Part shown: one piece after another, positions 13,968-20,998 of the stretch | Layout of the letters: every line of letters begins with the position of its first letter | How positions within the stretch are numbered: position 1 is the first letter of the stretch | Assembly (NCBI GenBank): GCA_044375275.1 | Contig: JBILMZ010000031.1 | Coordinates: 1 to 20,998 of the forward strand | Direction of reading: 5' to 3' | DNA: 20,998 nt | From: SZUA-430 sp044375275 | Lineage (GTDB): Bacteria; Pseudomonadota; Alphaproteobacteria; Micropepsales; Micropepsaceae | Position numbers and translations under genes: made by a program | The notes under the pieces: model-generated | Database searches by the model: none | What the model was told of the DNA's origin: nothing | The model's input: only the letters and a program-made list of their open reading frames with translations

Positions 13968-13981
13968 TGCCAGTACTGGCA
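13968..13981. promoter_or_regulatory. Perfect 14-bp palindrome
   Basis: TGCCAGTACTGGCA is a perfect 14-bp palindrome just downstream of the 291-residue ORF. Single TGCCAGT half-sites recur nearby. It could be a repressor or Rep binding site; no T run follows, so a terminator is less likely. Confidence 0.35.
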
Positions 13982-14014
13982 TTGTCTGTCCTGATGACTT
14001 TAATTGTGGGGACA

Positions 14015-14890
14015 CTATTTTGTGCGCGAAGCGGACTTGTCTTGCCTTTCTTTTTGAACTGAATCACGCGCACGGATAAGCTGCGCGACGAGAGCGTCAG
14101 CCGGCTGCTTAAGTTCGTACATAGAGAGTGAATCTGCCAGTTGGTTTGATGTGATCTCCTGAAGATCTTTGGGACGCTTACCTATGAGGACTAGAGCCGC
14201 AATGTAAAAAATTAGCAGCAGAGTGTTGAGCTTGTTGCTTAGTGCACTTGGCTTGGCGTTGTAGTCCTTTGGTGTGAGCATTGGGCGTAAGATTGCGCTT
14301 TTCGGCGAGTTGTCTGGGTGCCGCGAGTTTCGGCTGTCGCCACCCGGGGGCTGTCGTTCGTCAAATTTTCGAGCAGCTGCAGCGGCCAAATGTTGCTGAA
14401 TTGCTGCTTCGCTAACTTCCAGATCGTTCTCTGTCGCATATGACGACAAGAGTGGCTGCACGCCGCGTTTCGGGTTGTCTTGCTTTATTCGTTCGATGAC
14501 CAAGTGCAGGGAAATCTGGAGATTGGCGAATTCTTGAATAATGGCAATGCGCTCAGGCTTCAGGGATTTTGCATCGACACTGATGTGTTTTCGAATGCTG
14601 CCAGCCACAACCGCAAACAGTTCCTTCCATGCAGCAGTACGATCGTCCGCGAAGACCTTTGAAAACTGATGTAGGCAGAACTGAGGGTTGTTCAGAGTGA
14701 ACTCTACCTTGTGAGGTTCCGGATCGGCTTCGCAAGCCTTTAGTACGAGCAGAAATGGTCCAAGTTCGCGTGATTCCAGCATAGCCTCGTCCATGTCGAG
14801 AGCCCGGAGCAGTTCTTCATGCGTCGGATCATCGCCCAATGTCATGACACGGTTATTTGAAATCGGGTTGGGGCGCCTTCCTTTAGCCAT
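14015..14890 (-). CDS. Hypothetical protein of the mobile element
   Basis: I do not recognise this 291-residue protein. It starts MAKGRRPNPISNNR and is mostly helical and charged. A polar linker rich in Gly, Asn, Ser and Pro (about 178-205) separates a larger N-terminal part from a C-terminal part. The C-terminal part has one strongly hydrophobic stretch, NTLLLIFYIAALVLIG (222-237), which could be a single membrane segment or a buried helix, followed by IGKRPKDLQEITSNQLADSL. It ends in a basic, lysine/arginine-rich tail. It lies 137 bp downstream of the integrase stop and about 600 bp upstream of the HTH-Rep operon, same strand. Base composition matches the element, not the flanks. An accessory or cargo gene is the most that can be said. 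Confidence 0.7.
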   Translation of the reverse strand: MAKGRRPNPISNNRVMTLGDDPTHEELLRALDMDEAMLESRELGPFLLVLKACEADPEPHKVEFTLNNPQFCLHQFSKVFADDRTAAWKELFAVVAGSIRKHISVDAKSLKPERIAIIQEFANLQISLHLVIERIKQDNPKRGVQPLLSSYATENDLEVSEAAIQQHLAAAAARKFDERQPPGGDSRNSRHPDNSPKSAILRPMLTPKDYNAKPSALSNKLNTLLLIFYIAALVLIGKRPKDLQEITSNQLADSLSMYELKQPADALVAQLIRARDSVQKERQDKSASRTK

Positions 14891-15027
14891 GACGATGCTT
14901 CCTCAGGTTACTGGGCGGATTCGTGGATCGACTGTTCTGCGGAGTGATGCGAATTGGTCTTCTCTGGTGCCTTTGTTTCGCGGTTGTGGAGCGTTGCTTT
15001 TCAATTGGGAAGTAGCGCGAAAGAGCA

Positions 15028-16197
15028 CTACTTTTTATGCGAGAATAGACCGTTCGCAAGAGCGTCTGCAACTTGCCGTAGGCTGCCGTCGGCCAGGTGT
15101 GCGTATCGAGCGGTTGTAGCTGGGCTGCGATGGCCTAGCAGTGCTCCAATCATTGGCAAGGATGCGCCGTTCATCACAGCGTGACTTGCAAAGCTGTGTC
15201 GCAGGTCATGCAATCGTACTCCATCCAATGACGCTTCTTTGCGAACGCGCTGCCAGAACTTTGACATGCCATTGACGCTTTTGCCGTCTTTCTTTCCCGG
15301 AAAAACGAATGCGTTGTTTTCCACCTTTGGGAGCGATCGTAGGATCTCGGCGGCCTGGACCGACAATACGATTACCTTCGCTCCGGTCTTGGAGTCCGGA
15401 AGGCGCAGTCTGCCAGGATCAAGTTCGACATGTGCCCACTTTAACGTTTCCAGTTCTCCGCGGCGAGCGCCTGTGAGGATTAGCAGCCTGACCAAGTTTG
15501 TCATCCACGGGTTGCTCGACTCGTGTCTTTTCAGGACATCATCAAGCCGCGAAATTTCCTGCGTCGTTAAGAACCGCTCCCGTGAGTGCTCACGGTATTT
15601 TTCTATCCCTCGGCAAGGATTGCTTTGACCTTGCCTGCAGCCCCATCGTTCAGCGAGGTTGAACATCTTCGACAGCAGCGCGACAAGGCGATTGGCCATC
15701 GGCGGTGTGCCTCGCAATGATCGGTGAAAGTCTTCAATGTCTGACCTGCGAACGGCTGATACCTTCATCGCACCTAATGCGGGTTTGATCAGACGGCGGA
15801 TTGCGGATTCGTCGCCTTGGACGCTTTTCGGTTTCTTCTTCGGACGTGCGTGCCTTTCAAGGTATCGATCGCAGAGCTCAGACACAGTGGGCGAGTCTCT
15901 CATCTCCTTTCGGTCGCCAGATGGATCGCCTCCAGCTCGAACCTTCGCATGCCAGTTTCTTGCGATATCTCGTGCTTGCTGGCATGTCATAGGGCCATGC
16001 GCGCCGATGGTTGGCTTTCGCTGGTGACCTCGTCGTCCGCCGACAATGCGGTACTTGAAGACGTATGCCCGATGACCAGAGGCGTGTACCGCGAGGCCGA
16101 AGCCTGGGATCTCGGTATCCCAATAAACGGTGCCGCGCGGACCTGAGGGCGCGGAGTCAGCGAACGTGTTTGTCAGGCGCACGCGATTGGCAGGCAT
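15028..16197 (-). CDS. Tyrosine-type site-specific integrase, tRNA-targeting (P4-like)
   Basis: A phage/island integrase that joins element and host attachment sites. Numbering from the GTG at 16212 gives 394 residues. It has an N-terminal arm-binding domain (DTEIPGFGLAVHASGHRAYVFKYR), a SAM-like core-binding domain (about 107-192) and the full catalytic set: R250 (TGARRGE), K275 (DSKTG), H335 and R338 (HDLRHSFAS), H361 (LLGHRS) and Y370 (TARYAH). All six catalytic residues are present, so it looks active. The ATG at 16197 is taken as start; the GTG at 16212 would add 5 residues and neither has a strong ribosome site. The gene's 5' end lies about 145 bp from the tRNA-Lys fragment, the usual arrangement beside an attachment site. 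Confidence 0.95.
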   Translation of the reverse strand: MPANRVRLTNTFADSAPSGPRGTVYWDTEIPGFGLAVHASGHRAYVFKYRIVGGRRGHQRKPTIGAHGPMTCQQARDIARNWHAKVRAGGDPSGDRKEMRDSPTVSELCDRYLERHARPKKKPKSVQGDESAIRRLIKPALGAMKVSAVRRSDIEDFHRSLRGTPPMANRLVALLSKMFNLAERWGCRQGQSNPCRGIEKYREHSRERFLTTQEISRLDDVLKRHESSNPWMTNLVRLLILTGARRGELETLKWAHVELDPGRLRLPDSKTGAKVIVLSVQAAEILRSLPKVENNAFVFPGKKDGKSVNGMSKFWQRVRKEASLDGVRLHDLRHSFASHAVMNGASLPMIGALLGHRSPATTARYAHLADGSLRQVADALANGLFSHKK

Positions 16198-16340
16198 TTT
16201 TCTAGGTACCACCGAGGTATCAACTCGCTGCCTTCTGCAGCTTTCAATTGCCTGCTCGGTATTCCGAAACGTCGCAAAAAATAAAGGGCTTCGCCGCTAT
16301 TGCCTCTGCGTGCTCATTGATGCCAACTCACAGTCCAAAT

Positions 16341-16385
16341 CTCTTAATCAGCGGGTCGAAGGTTCGATTCCTTCATCACCCACCA
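16341..16385 (+). other. 3' fragment of tRNA-Lys(CTT), probable attachment site (att core)
   Basis: Forty-five bases match the 3' part of an alphaproteobacterial tRNA-Lys: anticodon loop CTCTTAA (anticodon CTT), TCAGC stem strand, variable loop, T arm GAAGGTTCGATTCCTTC and acceptor strand ATCACCC-A-CCA. The 31 bases before it do not form a D arm or the GGGTGAT acceptor strand, so this is not a whole tRNA. Such fragments mark the distal end of elements integrated in a tRNA 3' end, with crossover probably in the anticodon loop. The intact tRNA should lie at the other end of the element but is not in the window. Confidence 0.8.
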
Positions 16386-16427
16386 ATTCCTTCCTTTCCG
16401 GAATTTGATGGTGCAGCCTGACGGATG

Positions 16428-17306
16428 TCAGGGTGCGTACAGGTGCCTCATGATCAGTTCGGATGTGGCCTTGTCCATGGTGGCGAGGTCGCGGAACATG
16501 GCTGCTGCGAAGGTGCAGGCGGTCCTGGCTTCGGCTACGTCCTTGTAGATCCGGGCGCCGGTGGCGACTTCCGAGGATGATCCGGTGAGCAGTGGCGCGT
16601 GGCGCTGCGCCAGTTGGCTCACGGCGGCTTCTCCCTTGACGCGATCGTGTTCGACGGCCTTGTCGCCGGCATTCAGGACCAGCGCGTTCATGGTGTCGAC
16701 CAGGCGCTTCTGGCCCTCCTTGCCGATGGTGGCGGTCAGTCGCGTATTGTCGAGCGGGGCGCCAAGTTTGCTCCCGAACTGATAAAGTATGCAGACTTCA
16801 GGGTCGCGCTCGTTCATCAGCGTCAGGGTGTCTGCCATGGTCGTGGCAAACAGGATCAGGTCTTCACCCCTGGCCCTGGGCATGTAAAGCATGAGCGCGT
16901 CTCCCAACGCGTCGGCGCCGATCGCAGGCGCCGTTTCGAGCAGGTTCTTGGCGCCGCCGGCCTCATAGGCCTTGCGGGCCTGTTCCCGGAAGCGCTTCCC
17001 CGTTTCCGGGTAGTCACGGAAGAGCCTTTCGATGGCCGGGATCTTCTTCAGTTCTGCTGTGACCTCGGTGTCGTACAGCGCATCAAACTGACCGGCGCGA
17101 AGCCAGGTGCCTGCATATTGTTCGACGTGAGGCGCAAGTGCGGGTCTAGCCAGTACCGGGAGGGCCACGATGAAGCCGACGATCACCGCCGTCCGCAACC
17201 CCTTTGCAGTTTCGGGCAGCATCGAGGCGATCAGTGCGCCGATTGCGCCTCCTGCCGCGCCTGCCAGGGCTGCCGTGACGATTGATACGAGATCCATTCC
17301 AAACAT
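16428..17306 (-). CDS. Conserved hypothetical membrane-anchored protein
   Basis: I do not recognise this 292-residue protein. From ATG 17306, preceded by GGGAGAG, it has two hydrophobic segments: a glycine/alanine-rich one at about 7-27 (TAALAGAAGGAIGALIASML) and a second at about 38-56 (VIVGFIVALPVLARPALAP). A long helical, charged soluble domain follows, with two cysteines (CILYQF and ACTFAA). Most of it is probably periplasmic. An in-frame start at 17342 lies further from a ribosome site. A CCTGAC-GGAT-GTCAGG hairpin (16417-16432) overlaps the stop codon and may help termination. It is the first chromosomal gene right of the element, 43 bp from the tRNA fragment, and is not part of the element by composition. 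Confidence 0.8.
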   Translation of the reverse strand: MFGMDLVSIVTAALAGAAGGAIGALIASMLPETAKGLRTAVIVGFIVALPVLARPALAPHVEQYAGTWLRAGQFDALYDTEVTAELKKIPAIERLFRDYPETGKRFREQARKAYEAGGAKNLLETAPAIGADALGDALMLYMPRARGEDLILFATTMADTLTLMNERDPEVCILYQFGSKLGAPLDNTRLTATIGKEGQKRLVDTMNALVLNAGDKAVEHDRVKGEAAVSQLAQRHAPLLTGSSSEVATGARIYKDVAEARTACTFAAAMFRDLATMDKATSELIMRHLYAP

Positions 17307-17423
17307 GAGCCGCTCTCCCGGGTCTGGTTCCAAGCCTAACATCGAATTTGACGGGCGGCATACCCAATTGCAGTGATGTTCAGGCTCCGCGTGTGCGGGT
17401 AATGTTTATGGCAATTTGAACGC

Positions 17424-17441
17424 CCGTCGCGTGGCCGACGG
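17424..17441 (-). terminator. Possible terminator hairpin after the amidohydrolase gene
   Basis: CCGTCG (17424-17429) and CGACGG (17436-17441) form a 6-bp GC-rich stem with a 6-nt loop, about 25 bp after the amidohydrolase stop. The following T content is poor, so confidence is low. Confidence 0.3.
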
Positions 17442-17465
17442 TGTGTTGCGTTAGCGCGACTGGAG

Positions 17466-18587
17466 CTATCCCGCGCCCTTCGTGCAGATCCGTGGCGCCT
17501 GGTACTTCAGGCCGAGCACACGGAAGTAATTCTGCCCGAGTGCGATGTTGCGGAAAGCGTTGTCGTCTATGTCCCTGAAGATGTCGCTGGTGACGCGCAG
17601 TTCCTCGGTGTAGACGTCGGCGGACTTCCGCCAGAGTGCGACGAAGTCCGTTCCGGGCAGCAGGCGGTCGGCGTATCTGTTGATGAAGCGCACATATTTC
17701 TCGCGCGCGCCTGGCTTCGAGAACGCGACGTCAAAGAGCACTCTCCACGACAGATCTGCCATCAGGTTCGGGTGCCGGTCGAAGAGGCCGGCGATGATGC
17801 GGATGTGCTCATCCGCCGACATGGTGGTGAGTTCCTTCGACAGGCCCAGATGCATCCAGATGATCCGGTTGCGCGGGTAGCGACGGACGACCTCCTGCAT
17901 GAGTGCAAGATATTTCCTGGGTTCTGTGTTCGAGCCAATATCAGCGTGTATGGCCAGCGGAATGTCTCGTCTTGCCAGTTCCTGCATGAATGGCGACCAG
18001 GCTGCGATCGTCTGGAGAGGTGTCGTTCTGTGGCCATTTCCAAACAGGGCCTGCTTCACGAGGTTGACCTCGCCCATCCACTTGAACTGTCCCGGATATT
18101 CGCGGTCCAGCAGGGCCATGCCGCGCAGCGTTTCGTCAGGACGGGAGAGATCCGGGAACGTCATGGACAGTGTCAGGTGAATGCCGGCGGGCTTGTGGTC
18201 GAGCATCGCCTGGGCATTCGCGAAATCGTTCTTCAGGCTGGGCGTGGCTGGTGTTCCGATGCAGTCCAGATAGTACTCGCAGGTGCCGGTGACGGGCAGG
18301 GACTGTCCGATCCCGTACATGTTCGCAAACAGCACGCCGTTAGCGCGCAGGATGTCGACCATCCGTTCAAAGGGTATCGGTGCGCCGCCGAAGGGTCGAA
18401 AGTGCAGATGAGAGTCAACGACGGCTGTGTAGGGCTGACTTTGCCTGTCGAAGCATTCTGATGCGCCGGGCAAGAAGTCATCGAGCTGCAGGCCTGCACT
18501 GCGGGATCCTGAAAGCCCGGGCGCGACGCAGGCACTCACCGTGCACATGATGGCGAGGGACATGGTGAATGCCTGCAGGATTTTCAT
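17466..18587 (-). CDS. Amidohydrolase-family (TIM-barrel) lipoprotein
   Basis: A 373-residue exported metal-dependent hydrolase. The N-terminus is a lipoprotein signal with lipobox VSAC, so C20 would be lipidated. The mature domain is of the amidohydrolase_2/TIM-barrel type: metal motif D58-S-H60-L-H62, E173 in MGEVNL, H214 in AIHADIG, H246 in WMHLGLS and a barrel-end D314 in PGTDF. The N-terminal extension up to about residue 52 is a linker. Location is probably the periplasmic face of the inner or outer membrane. It diverges from the TerB-like gene over 285 bp in which I see no clear operator. Substrates in this superfamily range from lactones to decarboxylated aromatic acids; nothing here decides between them. 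Confidence 0.85.
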   Translation of the reverse strand: MKILQAFTMSLAIMCTVSACVAPGLSGSRSAGLQLDDFLPGASECFDRQSQPYTAVVDSHLHFRPFGGAPIPFERMVDILRANGVLFANMYGIGQSLPVTGTCEYYLDCIGTPATPSLKNDFANAQAMLDHKPAGIHLTLSMTFPDLSRPDETLRGMALLDREYPGQFKWMGEVNLVKQALFGNGHRTTPLQTIAAWSPFMQELARRDIPLAIHADIGSNTEPRKYLALMQEVVRRYPRNRIIWMHLGLSKELTTMSADEHIRIIAGLFDRHPNLMADLSWRVLFDVAFSKPGAREKYVRFINRYADRLLPGTDFVALWRKSADVYTEELRVTSDIFRDIDDNAFRNIALGQNYFRVLGLKYQAPRICTKGAG

Positions 18588-18872
18588 GGCTTGGCCTTTT
18601 GCATGCAGACGATCAAGGGGTTTCGCCGTGTGGTCATGTCATATTGCTGCACAATCCAGAAGCCTGTCCTTGCGTCGTTGAAAATAACCTGTCTTCGACC
18701 ATGCTGGAACAGTCAATTGGCACCCTGGTGGCAGGAACCGTTTCGTCCACTCCTGACGAGTTTAACCCTTCATTCACCATCGTCCTGTTGCCCGGCGTTG
18801 GGGCACGACGTTTCGCGAATTTTAGGCCCTTTCTGGGAGAATGACGGATTGCCGGATGAATGGAGATCCCTG

Positions 18873-19898
18873 ATGAACCAGCCCCTGCGTATCGAGCAGC
18901 TTGACCAGAGCCTGCGCGCAAATGGCCTGATTGAAGTACAGCATGCGATGCAGCTGCGCCGCATGATCTATGCGAAGGACAAGGTCTCGCGCAGCGATGC
19001 GGAGATCCTCTTCCGGCTGGACCATGCGTGTTCGAAGAAGGACAGCGCGTTCGCCGGGCTGTATGTCGAAGCGCTGACCGATTACTTCGTCTGGCAGACC
19101 GAGCCAAAGGGATATGTCACGCCTGAGCAGGCCCGGTTCCTCATCGACAACGTGGCGAAGGACGGCCATGTTTCGGGCAAGACAGAGCTGGAGCTTGTCC
19201 TCAACGTCGTGCACTGGGCGCGCGATGTTCCCGATGAGCTGTCCGTGCTTGTGCTGGATGCCGTTCGCCAGCACGTCATGCTATCACGTGGTCCGCAGAA
19301 GGGTATCAACCGCCCTGCCTTCAACATCTGTGCAGGGGATGTCGCCATCCTGCGCAAGGCCCTGCATGCGCCGGCCGGCGAGCGCGGCCTTCTGGTTTCG
19401 CGAAAGGAAGCCGAGTTGCTGTTCACGCTGAATGAAGCGTCCGCAGCCGGACAAAATGATCCGTCGTGGACCGAGTTCTTCTGCCTGGCCCTGGCGAACC
19501 ACCTCCTCAATCCCACGAACGATCCGGTGACACCGACCTACGAGGATGCCGTGTCGCGCGAGCGTTGGCTTGAGGAGCGCGGGTCCATTGGCGCCCTCCT
19601 GGGAAGCGTCGGCAAGGCCATGATCTCCGGCAACATTCCGTTCCGTGAAGTCTGGCAGGAACTCGATCCGACGGGTGCGGAACGTGCACGTGCGGAGGAA
19701 GCGGCTGACCGCGAGGATACCCGCCAGCGCCTGTCGCGCGAGCAGGTCGATCACGACGAGGCGGTCTGGCTGGCCGAGCGCATTCTCCGCGATGGCAGCA
19801 TCGACGAGAACGAGCGGGCCCTGCTCACCTATCTGCGCAAGGAAGCGCCGCACATCGATCCAGCGCTCGAACCGGTAATCAAGCGCGCCGGCATCTGA
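18873..19898 (+). CDS. TerB-like helical repeat protein, function unknown
   Basis: A 341-residue soluble, mostly helical protein that resembles TerB-like (tellurite resistance/stress) modules in tandem. An internal duplication is visible: VSRSDAEILFRLDHACSKKD...LYVEALTDYFV (38-73) matches VSRKEAELLFTLNEASAAGQ...FFCLALANHLL (175-211), and short acidic DG segments occur at AKDGHVSGKTELEL (95-108) and LRDGSIDENERALL (306-319). The frame is open upstream to 18591, but the ATG at 18873 has a GGAGA site 11 bp before it and the repeat architecture starts soon after. Alone in its transcription unit, ended by a 12-bp hairpin. Family link to TerB is tentative, coding status is sure. Confidence 0.82.
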   Translation: MNQPLRIEQLDQSLRANGLIEVQHAMQLRRMIYAKDKVSRSDAEILFRLDHACSKKDSAFAGLYVEALTDYFVWQTEPKGYVTPEQARFLIDNVAKDGHVSGKTELELVLNVVHWARDVPDELSVLVLDAVRQHVMLSRGPQKGINRPAFNICAGDVAILRKALHAPAGERGLLVSRKEAELLFTLNEASAAGQNDPSWTEFFCLALANHLLNPTNDPVTPTYEDAVSRERWLEERGSIGALLGSVGKAMISGNIPFREVWQELDPTGAERARAEEAADREDTRQRLSREQVDHDEAVWLAERILRDGSIDENERALLTYLRKEAPHIDPALEPVIKRAGI

Positions 19899-19906
19899 AT
19901 TTTTCA

Positions 19907-19942
19907 GCGCGCGCGGGTGCCAGTTGTTTGACCCGCGCGCGC
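19907..19942. terminator. Long GC-rich hairpin after the TerB-like gene
   Basis: GCGCGCGCGGGT (19907-19918) and ACCCGCGCGCGC (19931-19942) are a perfect 12-bp stem with a 12-nt loop, 9 bp after the TerB-like stop and 41 bp before the glutathione reductase ATG. It lacks a T run, yet its position and stability fit a terminator or transcript-stabilising structure. Confidence 0.6.
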
Positions 19943-19983
19943 CTGCTACATCCGGCTTTCGGTCCACTTTCTGAAAGCGTGTG

Positions 19984-20998
19984 ATGGGTACTCCCGATTT
20001 TGATCTCGTGACCATTGGTGCCGGCTCCGGCGGCGTTCGCGCGAGCCGCATGGCGGCGACGTATGGTGCAAAGGTTGCCGTCGTGGAGGAATACCGCGTC
20101 GGGGGGACATGCGTGATCCGGGGCTGCGTGCCGAAGAAGATCATGGTCTATGCCAGCCGGTATGCAGAGGACTTCGAAGATTCCGCGGGGTTCGGCTGGA
20201 AGGTGCCGCACCGGACGTTCAGCTGGGAAACCCTGATCGCCAACAAGGACAGGGAGATCGCGCGTCTGGAGGGGCTCTACCGGAAGAACCTCGCGGGTGC
20301 CGGCGTGACCGTCATTGAAGACCGGGCGACGATCATGGACCGAAACACGGTGCGGCTTGAACGATCCGGCCGGACGCTGTCGGTCGGCAACATCCTGGTT
20401 GCCACGGGCGGGCATCCTTTCGTGCCGGAGGAAATCGTTGGTTGCGAACTGGCGATCACATCGAACGAGGCGTTCCACCTTCCCCAGCAGCCGCGCCATG
20501 TTCTGGTTGTCGGCGGTGGCTATATCGCCGTCGAGTTCGCGGGCATCTTCCAGGGGCTCGGGACGCATACGCATCTGGTGCATCATGGGGACGAGATCCT
20601 GCGCGGCTTTGACCGCGAGATCCGCGAACGCATGCGTCATGAAATGCAGAAGCGCGGCATTGACGTGCATCTCAAGAGTTCGGTCGTCGAAATCCGCGCC
20701 GTGGATGGTCGCAAGCGGGTTCGCCTCTCGGACCACACTGAACTGGTCGTCGATGAAGTCATGTTCGCGACAGGACGTCGTCCGAATACGGCCGGGCTGG
20801 GGCTTGATCGCTGTAGTGTTCAGCTTGATGAGTATGGTGCGGTCAAGGTTGACGGTGCGTTCCGGAGCAGCGTGCCCAACATCTTTGCGGTAGGGGACGT
20901 CACCAACAGGGTGAACCTCACGCCGGTGGCCATCCGCGAAGGCGCGGCGTTTGCCGAGACGCACTTCAACAACAACCCGACCCTGGTCGACCATGCCG
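19984..20998 (+). CDS. gor: Glutathione-disulfide reductase (3' end beyond the window)
   Basis: The frame opens at ATG 19984 and stays open to the window edge (338 codons of about 450). The product is an FAD-dependent pyridine nucleotide-disulfide oxidoreductase that reduces GSSG with NADPH in the cytoplasm. Seen are the FAD Rossmann motif (LVTIGAGSGGVRASRMAA), the redox-active pair C43/C48 in GGTCVIRGCVPKK, the GGGYIAVEFAGIF NAD(P) motif (177-189), the ATGRRPNT segment (262-269) and FAVGDVTNR (301-309). The plant/bacterial-type sequence fits glutathione reductase better than lipoamide dehydrogenase or mercuric reductase. In the 2'-phosphate pocket R207 is present, but the first arginine of the usual pair (six residues earlier) is H201. 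The C-terminal HPT-type active-site histidine lies outside the window. Confidence 0.93.
   Translation, partial: MGTPDFDLVTIGAGSGGVRASRMAATYGAKVAVVEEYRVGGTCVIRGCVPKKIMVYASRYAEDFEDSAGFGWKVPHRTFSWETLIANKDREIARLEGLYRKNLAGAGVTVIEDRATIMDRNTVRLERSGRTLSVGNILVATGGHPFVPEEIVGCELAITSNEAFHLPQQPRHVLVVGGGYIAVEFAGIFQGLGTHTHLVHHGDEILRGFDREIRERMRHEMQKRGIDVHLKSSVVEIRAVDGRKRVRLSDHTELVVDEVMFATGRRPNTAGLGLDRCSVQLDEYGAVKVDGAFRSSVPNIFAVGDVTNRVNLTPVAIREGAAFAETHFNNNPTLVDHA

Larger units (their letters stand above)
13414..14014. other. 600-bp gene-free stretch of the element with inverted repeats; possible control region or origin
   Basis: No convincing coding frame: short frames on both strands lack ribosome sites and domain-like composition. 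It holds the 7-bp inverted repeat at 13415-13444, GGTTTT (13505-13510) facing AAAACC (13524-13529), and a 14-bp palindrome at 13968-13981. The heptamer TGCCAGT occurs at 13383, 13516 and 13968. As the long gap upstream of the Rep operon it is the likeliest place for the Rep operon promoter and perhaps the replication origin. No nick site can be named. Confidence 0.4.
11836..16385 (-). mobile_element. Integrated element at tRNA-Lys(CTT), with integrase and rolling-circle-type Rep; left end apparently lost
   Basis: The segment contains a tyrosine integrase whose 5' end faces a tRNA-Lys 3' fragment, an excisionase-like HTH protein, a probable HUH replication initiator and micro-ORFs, all on the minus strand. 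Its base composition is visibly less GC-rich than both flanks and its long ORFs lack database-familiar housekeeping families. Rep plus excisionase plus tiny overlapping genes resembles small integrative plasmids or filamentous-phage-like elements. No capsid, coat or secretion gene is seen. The right boundary (16385) is well supported by the tRNA fragment. The left boundary (about 11836) is set by where glycosyltransferase homology starts and is not an att site. Confidence 0.7.

Noticed and set aside
15010..15033. AAGTAG/CTACTT inverted repeat followed by a T run at the integrase stop
   Set aside because: The T run is on the plus strand, so it would terminate rightward transcription, but no rightward gene precedes it; the stem is weak and overlaps the stop codon by chance.
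16310..16385. Complete tRNA-Lys gene
   Set aside because: Only the 3' 45 bases match; the preceding bases cannot pair with the acceptor strand and lack a D arm.
18591..18872. N-terminal extension of the TerB-like frame
   Set aside because: The extra 94 residues are low-quality sequence rich in Cys and Trp with no relation to the repeat modules; ATG 18873 has a good ribosome site.
19879..20994. Long open frame (371 codons) on the minus strand at the right end
   Set aside because: It is antisense to glutathione reductase, whose plus-strand frame from 19984 shows clear FAD, CxxxxC and NADP motifs. The antisense product has no recognisable domain.

Overview
The window reads as the chromosome of a GC-rich Gram-negative bacterium. 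An OAR-type TonB-dependent receptor, many hydrolases, and the style of the glutathione reductase and the TerB-like gene all suggest an alphaproteobacterium, probably a sphingomonad. That placement is inferred from gene style only.

Region 1 (1-11575) looks like one catabolic gene cluster. It holds the end of a TetR-type regulator, a TonB-dependent receptor, an M19 (membrane/renal-type) dipeptidase overlapping an iodotyrosine-deiodinase-like flavoprotein, and a leftward operon of a membrane-anchored alpha/beta hydrolase, an M3 peptidyl-dipeptidase and a DUF885 metallopeptidase-like protein. A Spinster-like MFS transporter and a second alpha/beta-hydrolase-fold protein that lacks the usual catalytic residues follow. 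The two divergent promoter regions (about 2550-2630 and 9416-9451) share the motif ATACA-N4-TGTAT-Y-GTGA. At the first site it sits exactly between two opposed -35 boxes, so one regulator, perhaps the TetR protein at the left edge, probably controls the whole set. My best reading is outer-membrane uptake and stepwise hydrolysis of a peptide- or amide-linked compound, with reductive dehalogenation of a halotyrosine-like unit. The substrate is an inference.

Region 2 (about 11836-16385) is a visibly less GC-rich integrated element. All its genes read leftward: a tyrosine integrase next to a 45-bp 3' fragment of tRNA-Lys(CTT), an unrecognised 291-residue protein, a 600-bp gene-free stretch with inverted repeats, then a chain of four genes joined by ATGA overlaps. 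These encode an excisionase-type HTH protein, a probable rolling-circle (HUH) replication initiator, a 29-residue micro-protein and a 52-residue ORF. The last one runs into the remains of a glycosyltransferase gene (11618-11836). No intact tRNA-Lys, second att copy or glycosyltransferase N-terminus is present, so the left end looks like a deletion or rearrangement scar.

Region 3 (16386-20998) looks like ordinary chromosome: a membrane-anchored protein of unknown function, an amidohydrolase-family lipoprotein, a TerB-like repeat protein and the first 338 codons of glutathione reductase, which runs off the right edge.
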